Positions 14,907 to 23,694 of a DNA stretch of 64,000 nucleotides are shown piece after piece; positions within the stretch are counted from its first letter, which is position 1, and every line of letters begins with the position of its first letter. A program made the translations under genes and the position numbers. Origin of the DNA: a virus; the IMG/VR virus record IMGVR_UViG_3300021197_001180, positions 1-64,000 of that record; one strand, written 5' to 3'. Under the pieces are notes generated by a model that worked only from the letters and a program-made list of their open reading frames with translations, was not told the origin of the DNA and searched no databases.

Positions 14907-16973
14907 TTGGCCAAGAAGAAAGAACCAACAGAATTAGAGAAAGAACTAGTCCAGATGGAACATCCACTAGTAGCTATGATTAAAGAGAAGTTTCAACAAG
15001 CTGATAGGGCTCGACGTCCTAAGGCAGACCAATGGCTTAAGAACCTCAGTGCTATCAGAGGGGAAGATTCTCAAAGATCTATAAGACCAGAGTCTGAAGT
15101 AGCTGATATCTATGTAAGGACAACCACTACTAAGACTAAAGCTGCATATGCTCAGATCAATGAAGCTCTATTAAGTGGGGACAAGTTCCCTATTTCAGTA
15201 ATGCCTACCCCAATGCCTGATGGTATTGCAGAGTTTGCACATCTTAAGACTGAAGAAGGTCCTCAGGAACCTCAAGCTCCTGAAGCTACCTCTGGTTTAG
15301 ATGTAGGCTTCGAAGGGGATGGTATTGAAGTACCTCCTGGGGCAACCCAAGAGTCTTTAGGTAAGATCATAGGATCTTCTTATTCTAAGGGATTAGAAGA
15401 GGAAATGTTCGAGGAAGGTAATGATGCTATAGGAGGTGGCGCTCAGATCTCCCCAGCGAAGCAAGCAGCCCGTAAGATGGAGAAGGTAATACATGACCAG
15501 CTTGCAGAATCTAAAGCCCGTATGGGGCTTCGTAGGGCCTTGTATGAACTATGTATGTTAGGCACAGGCGCAATGAAAGGACCCTTTACTGAAACTAAGA
15601 AGATGAATAGCTGGGAGGATGGTCAATATAAACCAGAGATCAAGGAATTCCCTGCGGTATCCTTTGTTTCTTTATGGGATATATATGTAGATCCTAACGC
15701 CTATAACTCTGAAGACATTGAATGGATTGTAGAACGTCACCGTATGAACTTCAATCAGATGTTTGAGTTAGGTAATCAACCTTTATTCGATAAGAATATG
15801 ATAAACAAAGTAGTATCGATGGGTGGTAACTACCGTCAGGAATCTCATGAACATATCTTAAATGAATATAACAATGAGACAGAGGCTGAAGGAGATCTAT
15901 TTGAAGTCCTAGAGTTCTGGGGATACATAACGAAAGAAGATGCTATTAAAGAATTTAAGTTAAAGTTACCTGAAGGTTCTGGAGATACAGTTCAGATAAA
16001 CGCTTGGATCTCAGGTGGTGAAATTCTTAGGTTAAACATTAATCCTTTCTTACCTTCAAGGATTCCTTACTTCCTATTCCCTTATGAAGAAGACCCTTAT
16101 TCAATATATGGTACTGGTATCCCAGAGTTAATGGAAGACTTACAGTTCCTAATGAATGGTATGACACGTCTAGCCGTAGAGAATGCTATGTTAGCAGGAT
16201 CTGTTATGTTAGATGTAGATAAACAAGCCTTAGCTAATGAATCTGATATGAAGATCTACCCAGGTAAAGTATGGGAGAGACAGATGGGTGCTACTGGTAA
16301 TGCAATCAATGCGATTGAAATTCCTTTTGTAGCTCATCAGAACATGCAGATGTTCACTCAGTTCAGACAAATGGCGGATGAGGCTACAGGTATCCAGAGT
16401 ATCCTGCATGGACAAACAGGTGTATCTGGGACTGGACGGACAGCTAGCGGGTTGTCAATGCTAATGGATTCAGCATCAATGAGTATCAAGAATGTGATCA
16501 GGAATATAGATGACCACTTGTTAAAGCCTCTTGCGTCTAGTTACTTCCAATGGAATATGCAGTTCAATACTGAGGATCATCCAGAGATTAAAGGTGACTT
16601 AGAGATAAGGGCATTAGGTAGTTTCAATCTGATATCGAAAGAACGTAAATCACAAAGTTTACAAACTTTCCTTCAGTTAAGTACTAATCCACAACTCGCC
16701 CCGTTGATCAGGTTGCCAACAATCATCAAGGATTTAGCAATCCAAATGGATATGAATCCAGAGGAAATATTAAATAGTCCTGAGGAAGCTATGGTCTATG
16801 CACAGTTAATGGCTATGAACCAAGCAGCTCAAGAAGGTGGACAAGGTGGACAAGGTGGAGTATCAGGAAGTGTACCTTCCGCTGACTCACCAGCCCCAGG
16901 CCAGGATGGCTTTACAGGGAATCAAGCAGGAGCAGGAAATGAACAAGGAGTTCAAGCACCACCTGTACAATAA
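14907..16973 (+). CDS. portal protein, TTG start
   Basis: 688 residues, starting at TTG with AAAGGAGAATTAAC ahead. The size, acidic N-terminus, central PYFLFPYEEDPYSIYG region and Gln/Gly-rich end fit podovirus portal (head-tail connector) proteins, twelve copies of which form the DNA channel. It follows the terminase, as usual. The Gly-Gln repeat GGQGGQGG lies near residue 650. Confidence 0.85.
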   Translation: MAKKKEPTELEKELVQMEHPLVAMIKEKFQQADRARRPKADQWLKNLSAIRGEDSQRSIRPESEVADIYVRTTTTKTKAAYAQINEALLSGDKFPISVMPTPMPDGIAEFAHLKTEEGPQEPQAPEATSGLDVGFEGDGIEVPPGATQESLGKIIGSSYSKGLEEEMFEEGNDAIGGGAQISPAKQAARKMEKVIHDQLAESKARMGLRRALYELCMLGTGAMKGPFTETKKMNSWEDGQYKPEIKEFPAVSFVSLWDIYVDPNAYNSEDIEWIVERHRMNFNQMFELGNQPLFDKNMINKVVSMGGNYRQESHEHILNEYNNETEAEGDLFEVLEFWGYITKEDAIKEFKLKLPEGSGDTVQINAWISGGEILRLNINPFLPSRIPYFLFPYEEDPYSIYGTGIPELMEDLQFLMNGMTRLAVENAMLAGSVMLDVDKQALANESDMKIYPGKVWERQMGATGNAINAIEIPFVAHQNMQMFTQFRQMADEATGIQSILHGQTGVSGTGRTASGLSMLMDSASMSIKNVIRNIDDHLLKPLASSYFQWNMQFNTEDHPEIKGDLEIRALGSFNLISKERKSQSLQTFLQLSTNPQLAPLIRLPTIIKDLAIQMDMNPEEILNSPEEAMVYAQLMAMNQAAQEGGQGGQGGVSGSVPSADSPAPGQDGFTGNQAGAGNEQGVQAPPVQ

Positions 16974-16980
16974 GACTTAA

Positions 16981-16996
16981 GGACCCTTCGGGGTCC
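16981..16996 (+). terminator. UUCG-capped hairpin after the portal gene
   Basis: GGACCC-TTCG-GGGTCC forms a very stable tetraloop hairpin 8 bases after the portal stop. There is no U-run, so it is more likely a processing or stability signal than a full terminator. Confidence 0.55.
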
Positions 16997-17014
16997 ATCT
17001 ACTTAGGAGATTAT

Positions 17015-17218
17015 ATGTTTACACTTACCCCAGATATTATGAAGAAGTTACATACCTTACCCCCAGGGGAACGAGGCATGGAAATTGAAAGACTTAAATA
17101 TGAGTATCAGGTAGCACTAAATCAAGTACATGAACCAATGAATGCAGTGGATATGTCAGTTCCACTTATGGAAGTTAACAAGACACAAATTACTGAGACT
17201 GATTTCAGTAAGACATAG
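17015..17218 (+). CDS. hypothetical protein, 67 aa
   Basis: Begins MFTLTPDIMKKLHTLPPGERG behind TAGGAGATTAT. Short helical protein between portal and scaffold; a virion assembly role is suggested only by position. Confidence 0.6.
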   Translation: MFTLTPDIMKKLHTLPPGERGMEIERLKYEYQVALNQVHEPMNAVDMSVPLMEVNKTQITETDFSKT

Positions 17219-17259
17219 TATAAACATTAACCATCCAATTATTTTAAAGCGGAGGAACA

Positions 17260-17481
17260 ATGGACAAGAACAAATTAATGGTAAGGCTTATGCCTTTAGT
17301 TACAGATTTAAAGTGGGATCACTTAGAAGACTACCTCAATTATGAAAGAAATACACTAATAGAGACACTTCTAAAGTCATCCGATATTAGAAATACAAAT
17401 AGATTACAAGGTGAGATCTTATTCTTAGACAAGATTTTGAACTTACCAAACACAGTAAAGAAAGCAGCAACCTCATACTAA
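17260..17481 (+). CDS. hypothetical helical protein, 73 aa
   Basis: Starts MDKNKLMVRLMPLV with GCGGAGGAACA ahead. Two amphipathic helices (LEDYLNYERNTLIETLLKS, LQGEILFLDKILNL). Similar short genes near scaffold genes are often assembly factors; not recognised. Confidence 0.6.
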   Translation: MDKNKLMVRLMPLVTDLKWDHLEDYLNYERNTLIETLLKSSDIRNTNRLQGEILFLDKILNLPNTVKKAATSY

Positions 17482-17508
17482 TGAGACTGCAAAAGGAGAA
17501 CCTATAAT

Positions 17509-18207
17509 ATGAGTACATTTGAAAACGTTGACCCTTCACAGGAAGTAATTAACCCAGAAGCACATCAACAAACAGAGCCAGTAGTAGACTGGGAGAAACG
17601 ATACAAAGACTTACAATCTTATGCTGATAAGAACCGAGTCGGATTAGAAGCAGAGAACCAACGTTTACGGAAGGCAACCACAGTGTTCACCCCTCCTAAG
17701 ACACCTGAAGAACTCGCAAGCTTTAGAACTGAGAACCCTGATTGGATGGGCGTAATAGAGACAGTAGCACATGATATTGCTTCAAACTCTATTCAAACCT
17801 TACAACAAGACGTTAACAAGGCTAAACAAACTGCGGCAGCTTCAGAGATAGTAGCAGCGCATCCAGATGCAATGGCTATTTTAAGTTCTCCTGAGTTTGA
17901 TCAATGGGCAAACGACCAAGGTCCTGAGATTCAAGCATGGTTGAAGGATGAGTTTGATTCTTCTAAGGTTATTAGATCTATCAATTACTACAAGGCAATG
18001 AGCTCTCACGCTTCAAGTGTGCCTACGCAATACAATGAACCTTCAGCCGCTCAGGCTGTAAGTACCCATGGTAGTGTTGTGACCCCGCAAACCCAAGAGT
18101 TACCTCGAAGGTTTACCCGAGAGCAAATTAACCGGATGCATCCAGATGAATATGAAGCAAACTTCGAGGCTATCAAAGCCTTTGCTCAATCTGGTGGATT
18201 CAATTAA
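17509..18207 (+). CDS. capsid assembly scaffolding protein
   Basis: 232 residues, acidic and mainly helical, with a probable coiled coil at residues 25-50 (WEKRYKDLQSYADKNRVGLE) and a basic C-terminal part (LPRRFTREQINRMHPDEY). Scaffolds typically lie directly before the major capsid gene, as here (25 bases). The assignment rests on position and composition. Confidence 0.75.
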   Translation: MSTFENVDPSQEVINPEAHQQTEPVVDWEKRYKDLQSYADKNRVGLEAENQRLRKATTVFTPPKTPEELASFRTENPDWMGVIETVAHDIASNSIQTLQQDVNKAKQTAAASEIVAAHPDAMAILSSPEFDQWANDQGPEIQAWLKDEFDSSKVIRSINYYKAMSSHASSVPTQYNEPSAAQAVSTHGSVVTPQTQELPRRFTREQINRMHPDEYEANFEAIKAFAQSGGFN

Positions 18208-18232
18208 AGCACTACTAAAGGAGATATAACAC

Positions 18233-19309
18233 ATGGCAGGTTACACACCAGCAGGCGGAAATCCGTCAGGCGATAATTCAACTCAAGCTCATTACTACGG
18301 CACTAATACCTCAAACCTACGAGGTCCAGCAGGTGACGGTACGGATCAGGTATGGGTACCAGAGATATTCTCAAAGAATGTCTTGATGCGTTTCAGACGT
18401 GACTCGGTAGTTGAAGGCGTCACAAACAACGATTACTTTGGTGAGATCTCAGCGTTTGGCGACACTGTTAAGATTATCAAAGAACCTACTATCACGATTG
18501 GTAACTACTCTCGTGGTGATACATTAACTTCTACTAGCTTCCAAGATACTGAGCACACCTTAGTACTTGACCAAGCACATCAGTTCCAATTCGAAGTTGA
18601 TGACTTAGAAGACAAGCTAGCTCACGTTAACTGGGAACAGTTGGCATCAGGTGCAGCTACTTACAACATGAAGATGGCTTATGACTTGAACGTCCTTAAG
18701 TACTTCGAAGACCAGATGTTATCAATCCAGTTAGCTAATAAAGCTGTCGATGCAGACTTAGCTACTTTAAACAACGTGTTCTACAAAGTTGCCACTGCTG
18801 CTACAGCTGTTGCTGCTGATACAACTACTGCGGATATCAAGACTGAGTTACAGACTACCACTCCATGGCTAGTGAACAACACTGGTACTGGTACTAACGG
18901 TATTGAAGTTCTTACTCTCTTAAGTAAGCTTGGCTTGATCTTAGATAAACGTGATGTTCCTCAAGAAGGTCGTTATGTTGTAGTTGGTCCAGAGTTCATG
19001 GATTTACTTGCACAAGTTGATTCTAAACTTATCAACCAAGATTATCGTGGTGGTTCTTTAGAGCTATCAAATGGTCTAGTATCAATGGCTAAGGTACGTG
19101 GTTTCGCAATCCATAGTACTAACAACGCTGAATCTGGTCTTATCATTGCTGGTCATATGAGTGCAATTGCTACGGCAAACTCTATTATCAATACTGAGAA
19201 GTTCCGTTCACAAACTACTTTTGCTGACGTTGTACGTGGTCTACATGTATTTGGTCGTGCTTTAGTTCGTGAAGAAGCAGTTGTAGGTGCTTACGTAACT
19301 TACGCTTAG
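18233..19309 (+). CDS. major capsid protein
   Basis: 358 residues after the strong site AAAGGAGATATAAC. Glycine/Asn-rich N-terminus (TPAGGNPSGDN), then VWVPEIFSKNVLMRFRR and RGDTLTSTS, typical of podovirus HK97-fold coats. The codon choice is more uniform than in its neighbours, as for a highly expressed gene. A UUCG terminator hairpin follows, fitting separate high expression. Confidence 0.85.
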   Translation: MAGYTPAGGNPSGDNSTQAHYYGTNTSNLRGPAGDGTDQVWVPEIFSKNVLMRFRRDSVVEGVTNNDYFGEISAFGDTVKIIKEPTITIGNYSRGDTLTSTSFQDTEHTLVLDQAHQFQFEVDDLEDKLAHVNWEQLASGAATYNMKMAYDLNVLKYFEDQMLSIQLANKAVDADLATLNNVFYKVATAATAVAADTTTADIKTELQTTTPWLVNNTGTGTNGIEVLTLLSKLGLILDKRDVPQEGRYVVVGPEFMDLLAQVDSKLINQDYRGGSLELSNGLVSMAKVRGFAIHSTNNAESGLIIAGHMSAIATANSIINTEKFRSQTTFADVVRGLHVFGRALVREEAVVGAYVTYA

Positions 19310-19377
19310 TCGTAATTAGATAGATTCCCCAAGGTCCCTTAAGTCCTTAAGGCTACTGAGGGTAGAACTATCGACCT

Positions 19378-19404
19378 AAAGGGGATCTCTTCGGAGGTCC
19401 CTTT
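19378..19404 (+). terminator. intrinsic terminator after the capsid gene
   Basis: AAAGGGGATCTC-TTCG-GAGGTCCCTTTT forms a stem of about 12 pairs (two wobble) with a UUCG loop and a terminal U-run. It would cut transcription after the capsid gene and lower expression of the following genes. Confidence 0.75.
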
Positions 19405-19425
19405 TGTATATAAGGAGTTTAATTA

Positions 19426-19821
19426 ATGACAGCAAGAAACAATGCTAAGGTAGTTAAGGGTAGTATCCTATCGGCTAACTTTAAATCCTACGGGAGGCAG
19501 TATCAAACAGGAGTTAACTTAGTGACTATAGGTCGTACAGGTTTATCCTCTACTGCTATCCAGAATCTAGATGCTTCAACAGCTGTACAATTCTGGCACG
19601 GTTTGATACCTATAGATCCTCTAGACTCAGAGTCAGCTCTATTACCGTTAGACCCTACAGGCTGGGATGGTACACAAACTAACCAAGCTATTAATACAAT
19701 ATCAAACTATGGAGAGAGAGTAGGTCCAGGTCAATACCTAGAACCTTTCGTTGCTCCAACTAATATAATCTATTCATATGTATCTTCAGGTACAGTTAAT
19801 GCACATGTTAAGGAGGGCTAA
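19426..19821 (+). CDS. hypothetical virion-region protein, 131 aa
   Basis: Begins MTARNNAKVVKGSILSANF; beta-rich with many Thr/Gly/Asn. Between capsid and tail genes, so possibly a head decoration or fibre protein. The stop overlaps the next ATG (TAATG). Confidence 0.6.
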   Translation: MTARNNAKVVKGSILSANFKSYGRQYQTGVNLVTIGRTGLSSTAIQNLDASTAVQFWHGLIPIDPLDSESALLPLDPTGWDGTQTNQAINTISNYGERVGPGQYLEPFVAPTNIIYSYVSSGTVNAHVKEG

Positions 19822-20207
19822 TGGCTAACCAATTATATCCTTTAGGTAAAGAAGGATTCATTACTAAACAGATCGATATGTCTGCTGATAATATCAAAGC
19901 AATCTTAACCAGGGATGCTTACAACGCAGCTGATCAGTTTCTCTCTGATATCTCAGATGTAGTAGCTACCTCAGTTAACTTAACCTCTAAGACTGTAGCT
20001 CTAGGAGTCTTTGATTCCGCAGACATTACATACCCCACAGTAGGGGCAGCTGCTATTACTAACTATCTAGTTATGTATCAAGATACTGGAGCGGCAGGAA
20101 CTTCAAGACTTATAGCACATATAGACACAGCAACAGGATTACCTGTAACACCTGATGGAACTAACATCACTGTGGAGGTGAACGCCTCAGGCTGGTTTGC
20201 CTTATGA
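19821..20207 (+). CDS. hypothetical virion-region protein, 128 aa
   Basis: Begins MANQLYPLGKEGFITKQID. Beta-rich with an Ala/Thr-rich end; size and composition suit a capsid-decorating or fibre domain. It overlaps the next gene by four bases (ATGATG). Confidence 0.6.
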   Translation: MANQLYPLGKEGFITKQIDMSADNIKAILTRDAYNAADQFLSDISDVVATSVNLTSKTVALGVFDSADITYPTVGAAAITNYLVMYQDTGAAGTSRLIAHIDTATGLPVTPDGTNITVEVNASGWFAL

Positions 20208-20872
20208 TGCTTCAAGACTTTAATTCTTTAATAGTAGCTCAGGCCTATGAGGTTAAAGGTCAGAGGATGATTAGTCCTGACATGATGACTGCTTTCTTAG
20301 CGAGGGCAGGTATCTTCAGAGCTATTCAATCTGAAGACTCCGAAGCAGCTGCGGCTCTTAGGGCAGCCTTACAGTTTGGGTCTGAGTTTAACTTAATTGA
20401 GGACCATCCTTTAAGTGTTGAATCTTTATTAGGCGGATTAGCAGCGGCTACTCCAGAGTTCGTTAAGTCCCTTAAAGACTATGCTAACCCTATATCAAGA
20501 CCATTTAAGGATAGTACACCTGAGGACTTCGAGGCTTCAAAGCTTATAGGTCTTTCAAGTTCTAGTAGAACTAAGTATACAGGCATTGAGGCAGATTTCA
20601 TCGTTAATGTAGGATTAGAAGCTATCGAAGTTAAAGTAGACTTTGAGACTACGACTATTAAAGACTTAACCCTTAAGCTTAGCTTAGCTGAGAAAGAACA
20701 AGGTGAATTAGACTTTTATCCTTTGGACTACTCTCCTGAATTCAAGATACCTAAAGGTACTTTAAAGAGGAAGGTAACTATCCCTAGGAAACTTAAAGGT
20801 AGGCATATACAAATCACAGGCGAAGTTGATATTAAAGGGGCTAGCTTTAGCTTAGATGTAGGAGGTAGATAA
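20204..20872 (+). CDS. hypothetical virion-region protein, 222 aa
   Basis: Two parts: a helical N-terminal half (DMMTAFLARAGIFRAIQSED, LRAALQF) and a beta-rich C-terminal half (IEVKVDFETTTIKDLTLKL). Two ATGs in tandem make the exact start uncertain by one codon. Probable structural protein by position only. Confidence 0.55.
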   Translation: MMLQDFNSLIVAQAYEVKGQRMISPDMMTAFLARAGIFRAIQSEDSEAAAALRAALQFGSEFNLIEDHPLSVESLLGGLAAATPEFVKSLKDYANPISRPFKDSTPEDFEASKLIGLSSSSRTKYTGIEADFIVNVGLEAIEVKVDFETTTIKDLTLKLSLAEKEQGELDFYPLDYSPEFKIPKGTLKRKVTIPRKLKGRHIQITGEVDIKGASFSLDVGGR

Positions 20873-22989
20873 TGATAACATATCCAAGTGAGATTAACTT
20901 ACCAGTACAACCTGCATGGGATAACCCTGACTTGGATGGTATCTTAACCTTACAGTACTTTGATGGTACTACAACTTACGATGCATTATCAGGGGCTTCA
21001 GGTGTAGCCTTTGATAATGCTAATTCCTTAGGTACTACAGGTGCTAAGGGTGAGCAGGTGTCCGCTACATGGATATCTAAACCAGCAGGTATTGATAGTG
21101 ACCCTTATAGTTTATTCGAGACCTTCGAGGACTCAAAGGATAACTATCAATTAAAAGTTACCTTCCCTCAAGGGACTGAGAAGATAGCGATGACCCCTAC
21201 GACTAATCTATCTAAGGACTTTGCTTTAGATTTTGAGCTATCTTATGAGACAACAGCTCTAGCTAATCCTTCTGTATTAGTACAAGGTACTGCAACGTCG
21301 GGACAACATCATATATTCTTCAATGGAACTACACTGAGGATGGGTATGCAATGGGCAACCTTTACTTTCACATTACCTGTTACATTACCTGTAACATCAG
21401 GGGGCCCTTACAACTTTAAGGTTCGTTTGGTGGGTGGTACACTTACAGCTTTCCTAGACGGAGTAGCAATGACTGGCTCCTTTACAAGTGTGACTCAGGG
21501 TTTCTTACTTGAGGATGATGAACTATGTACTAATACCTCATCAGGTATTAAGATTAAGCATTTTAAATATATAAGCTATGATTTCCCTGGGGACTCTCGG
21601 TACTGGTTGTTTAATAAGACCAGCGGCACTACTGTAACTGATGAGATCAATGGGCAGTTGTTGACTTTAACTAACTTTACTGGGGATTCAGGATGGGAGA
21701 GGATTCTTCCTCTAATATCAACTTCTATAGGAACCGGTCAGGATTATACTAGCTTTGCTGCACACCGCACTGGTGAGAAAGGTAAAGGTAATGTACTTAG
21801 TGAAGTAATAGTAACAGAAAGTCAGGAGCTACCCGCTGAGGTTCGGTATTTTAATGGGGAATTTGAACAGCTATGCATACGAGGGGCTACCCCTTTCAAC
21901 GGTAAGTTAGGTGATGCTGGTAACATAAGTATCCGACAGTCTATAGGATACACAGGTAATCTGTTCCAACATGCTCAGATTCTTGAGTTTAGGGATATTG
22001 ATTTCTTAACTAATACTACCCGTGCAGTGGCTCATGATACTTCTAGTACTTTAATTGCTACCTCTTGTGGGTTTGAATCTGATCAGATGTGTATCTTCCC
22101 TACTAATACTGTGTACATTACTATTAAAGAAAGTCAATTAAAAGCACCTAACGATTATTGTATTCAGATAGCTGGTGGCTCTGGTTCTTTAACATTACTT
22201 GATAACCACATAATTGGTAATTCAGAATTCGGCTCTTTACGTATACGAGGTACGGGGGATTCTTATTTAGTTAATAACGTCATTGAGACCTTAAGCACTA
22301 AAGGAATACGTGATGATACGGGGAATATTAAAGGTCTTAATAATATAACTAATGATGCTTCAGCTACTACCTTAGGTGTAGGTATTCAATCCGATATGAC
22401 TGGGTGGTTTACTTCTGACGAACAAGTAACCTCAACAGGTAGAACAGGGATAGGTACTAGTACTGGGTGGAATAATTCTAACATATTAGAGTGGGCGAAT
22501 GAAGTATCACCTCCAGGGGATAAGATTATACAGCCTGGATTCATTAGCTCTACTGCTGTACTATACGATCCCACAGTCCTTGGGTCCACTAAGATTATCC
22601 CTGGATTTATTGATTCAACTAGCCAAGTCTTCCAGCCGGAAGTCAAGAAGGCTAAGAGGATTACAATCAATACTAGGATAGAAGGTACTACGTTATATAG
22701 TCCCACCGTTAGGCAGCATAAGAAGATTACCTTAGAGACTATAGGGTCTACAAGTCAAGTCTTTAGTCCTATCGTTAAGATGGATCAGCTGATAGAGTTA
22801 GAGAGAATAGAATCTACTAGCCAAGTCTTTGCTCCTATCTTTAAAGGTGAGAAGTTTATTGAACCTGGATTTATATACTCAAGTGCTATTGTGTTTGTTC
22901 CTACCGTGACAGGAGGGGCACCACCCGCAGCACTTCCTGACTCATCAGTCCGTGATGGAATACAATGGGACAGCATGAATCGCTTATAA
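20872..22989 (+). CDS. large head/tail fibre-like protein with C-terminal repeats
   Basis: 705 residues. The N-terminal half resembles a lectin/jelly-roll fold (LKVTFPQGTEKIAMTP, RYWLFN). A middle section around residues 430-500 (LTLLDNHIIGNSEFGSLRIRG) looks like a right-handed beta helix. The last 160 residues hold about six repeats of a 20-24-residue unit around STSQVFxPxV. Likely a surface-exposed adhesin or decoration; the receptor is unknown. Confidence 0.65.
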   Translation: MITYPSEINLPVQPAWDNPDLDGILTLQYFDGTTTYDALSGASGVAFDNANSLGTTGAKGEQVSATWISKPAGIDSDPYSLFETFEDSKDNYQLKVTFPQGTEKIAMTPTTNLSKDFALDFELSYETTALANPSVLVQGTATSGQHHIFFNGTTLRMGMQWATFTFTLPVTLPVTSGGPYNFKVRLVGGTLTAFLDGVAMTGSFTSVTQGFLLEDDELCTNTSSGIKIKHFKYISYDFPGDSRYWLFNKTSGTTVTDEINGQLLTLTNFTGDSGWERILPLISTSIGTGQDYTSFAAHRTGEKGKGNVLSEVIVTESQELPAEVRYFNGEFEQLCIRGATPFNGKLGDAGNISIRQSIGYTGNLFQHAQILEFRDIDFLTNTTRAVAHDTSSTLIATSCGFESDQMCIFPTNTVYITIKESQLKAPNDYCIQIAGGSGSLTLLDNHIIGNSEFGSLRIRGTGDSYLVNNVIETLSTKGIRDDTGNIKGLNNITNDASATTLGVGIQSDMTGWFTSDEQVTSTGRTGIGTSTGWNNSNILEWANEVSPPGDKIIQPGFISSTAVLYDPTVLGSTKIIPGFIDSTSQVFQPEVKKAKRITINTRIEGTTLYSPTVRQHKKITLETIGSTSQVFSPIVKMDQLIELERIESTSQVFAPIFKGEKFIEPGFIYSSAIVFVPTVTGGAPPAALPDSSVRDGIQWDSMNRL

Positions 22990-22998
22990 GGAGAAACA

Positions 22999-23694
22999 AT
23001 GACATATTTAGAATACACTAACATTATACTACAGGGAATCAATGAAGTACCTTTGACTTCTCAACAGTTCCAATCGGCCCGTGGGTTACAACAGTTTGCT
23101 AAGGAAGCTATCAATAGAACTTACTTTGATATCGTAGGTGAATATAAATGGCCTTGGATGCATGACTTAACAGATACTTCATTAGGTACTCCAGAACTTT
23201 CAGGTGAGAAGTCCTTAGTGCCTACTACTGAATGGACTACGATCCCTGTTGCTAATCCCTACAAGGATGCTGTAGATTGGTCTACGATCTACTACACTAA
23301 TGCTGATGATGATAAGAAGGACTTAACTTATTTAAACTGGGAACAATATCAAGATGGTCAAACCATTATTGATTCACTCTCTGAACCTAAGTATATAGTC
23401 CAGTCAGCTGACGGTAGGTCTATGGGTTTACTCCCGTTCCCTACGGATATCTCCAACATAGGTAAATTATATTATAGGATATGGGCTAGGCCTTCTCGGT
23501 TTGAGTTTGCAACCGATGAGATCCCTATGCCTGACATCCATTATAATGTATTAGTAGATGGAGCCTTGCATCAACTATGGAGCTTTAGAGGTAACATAGA
23601 GCAAGCACAGATAGCCTACTCTAGGTTTGAGAAAGGTATGAAGAAGATGAAGCAGAAGTATACTAACCAAACCAATAGGGCTTGGTGGGTCTAG
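22999..23694 (+). CDS. tail tubular protein A-like (gatekeeper/adaptor)
   Basis: 231 residues with AAGGAGAAACA ahead. The N-terminal helix (YLEYTNIILQGINEVPLT), the conserved AINRTYFDIVGEYKWPWM region and a C-terminal helix resemble T7 gp11-type tubular protein A, which joins the portal to the nozzle. Its last codons overlap the start of the tubular protein B gene. Confidence 0.8.
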   Translation: MTYLEYTNIILQGINEVPLTSQQFQSARGLQQFAKEAINRTYFDIVGEYKWPWMHDLTDTSLGTPELSGEKSLVPTTEWTTIPVANPYKDAVDWSTIYYTNADDDKKDLTYLNWEQYQDGQTIIDSLSEPKYIVQSADGRSMGLLPFPTDISNIGKLYYRIWARPSRFEFATDEIPMPDIHYNVLVDGALHQLWSFRGNIEQAQIAYSRFEKGMKKMKQKYTNQTNRAWWV

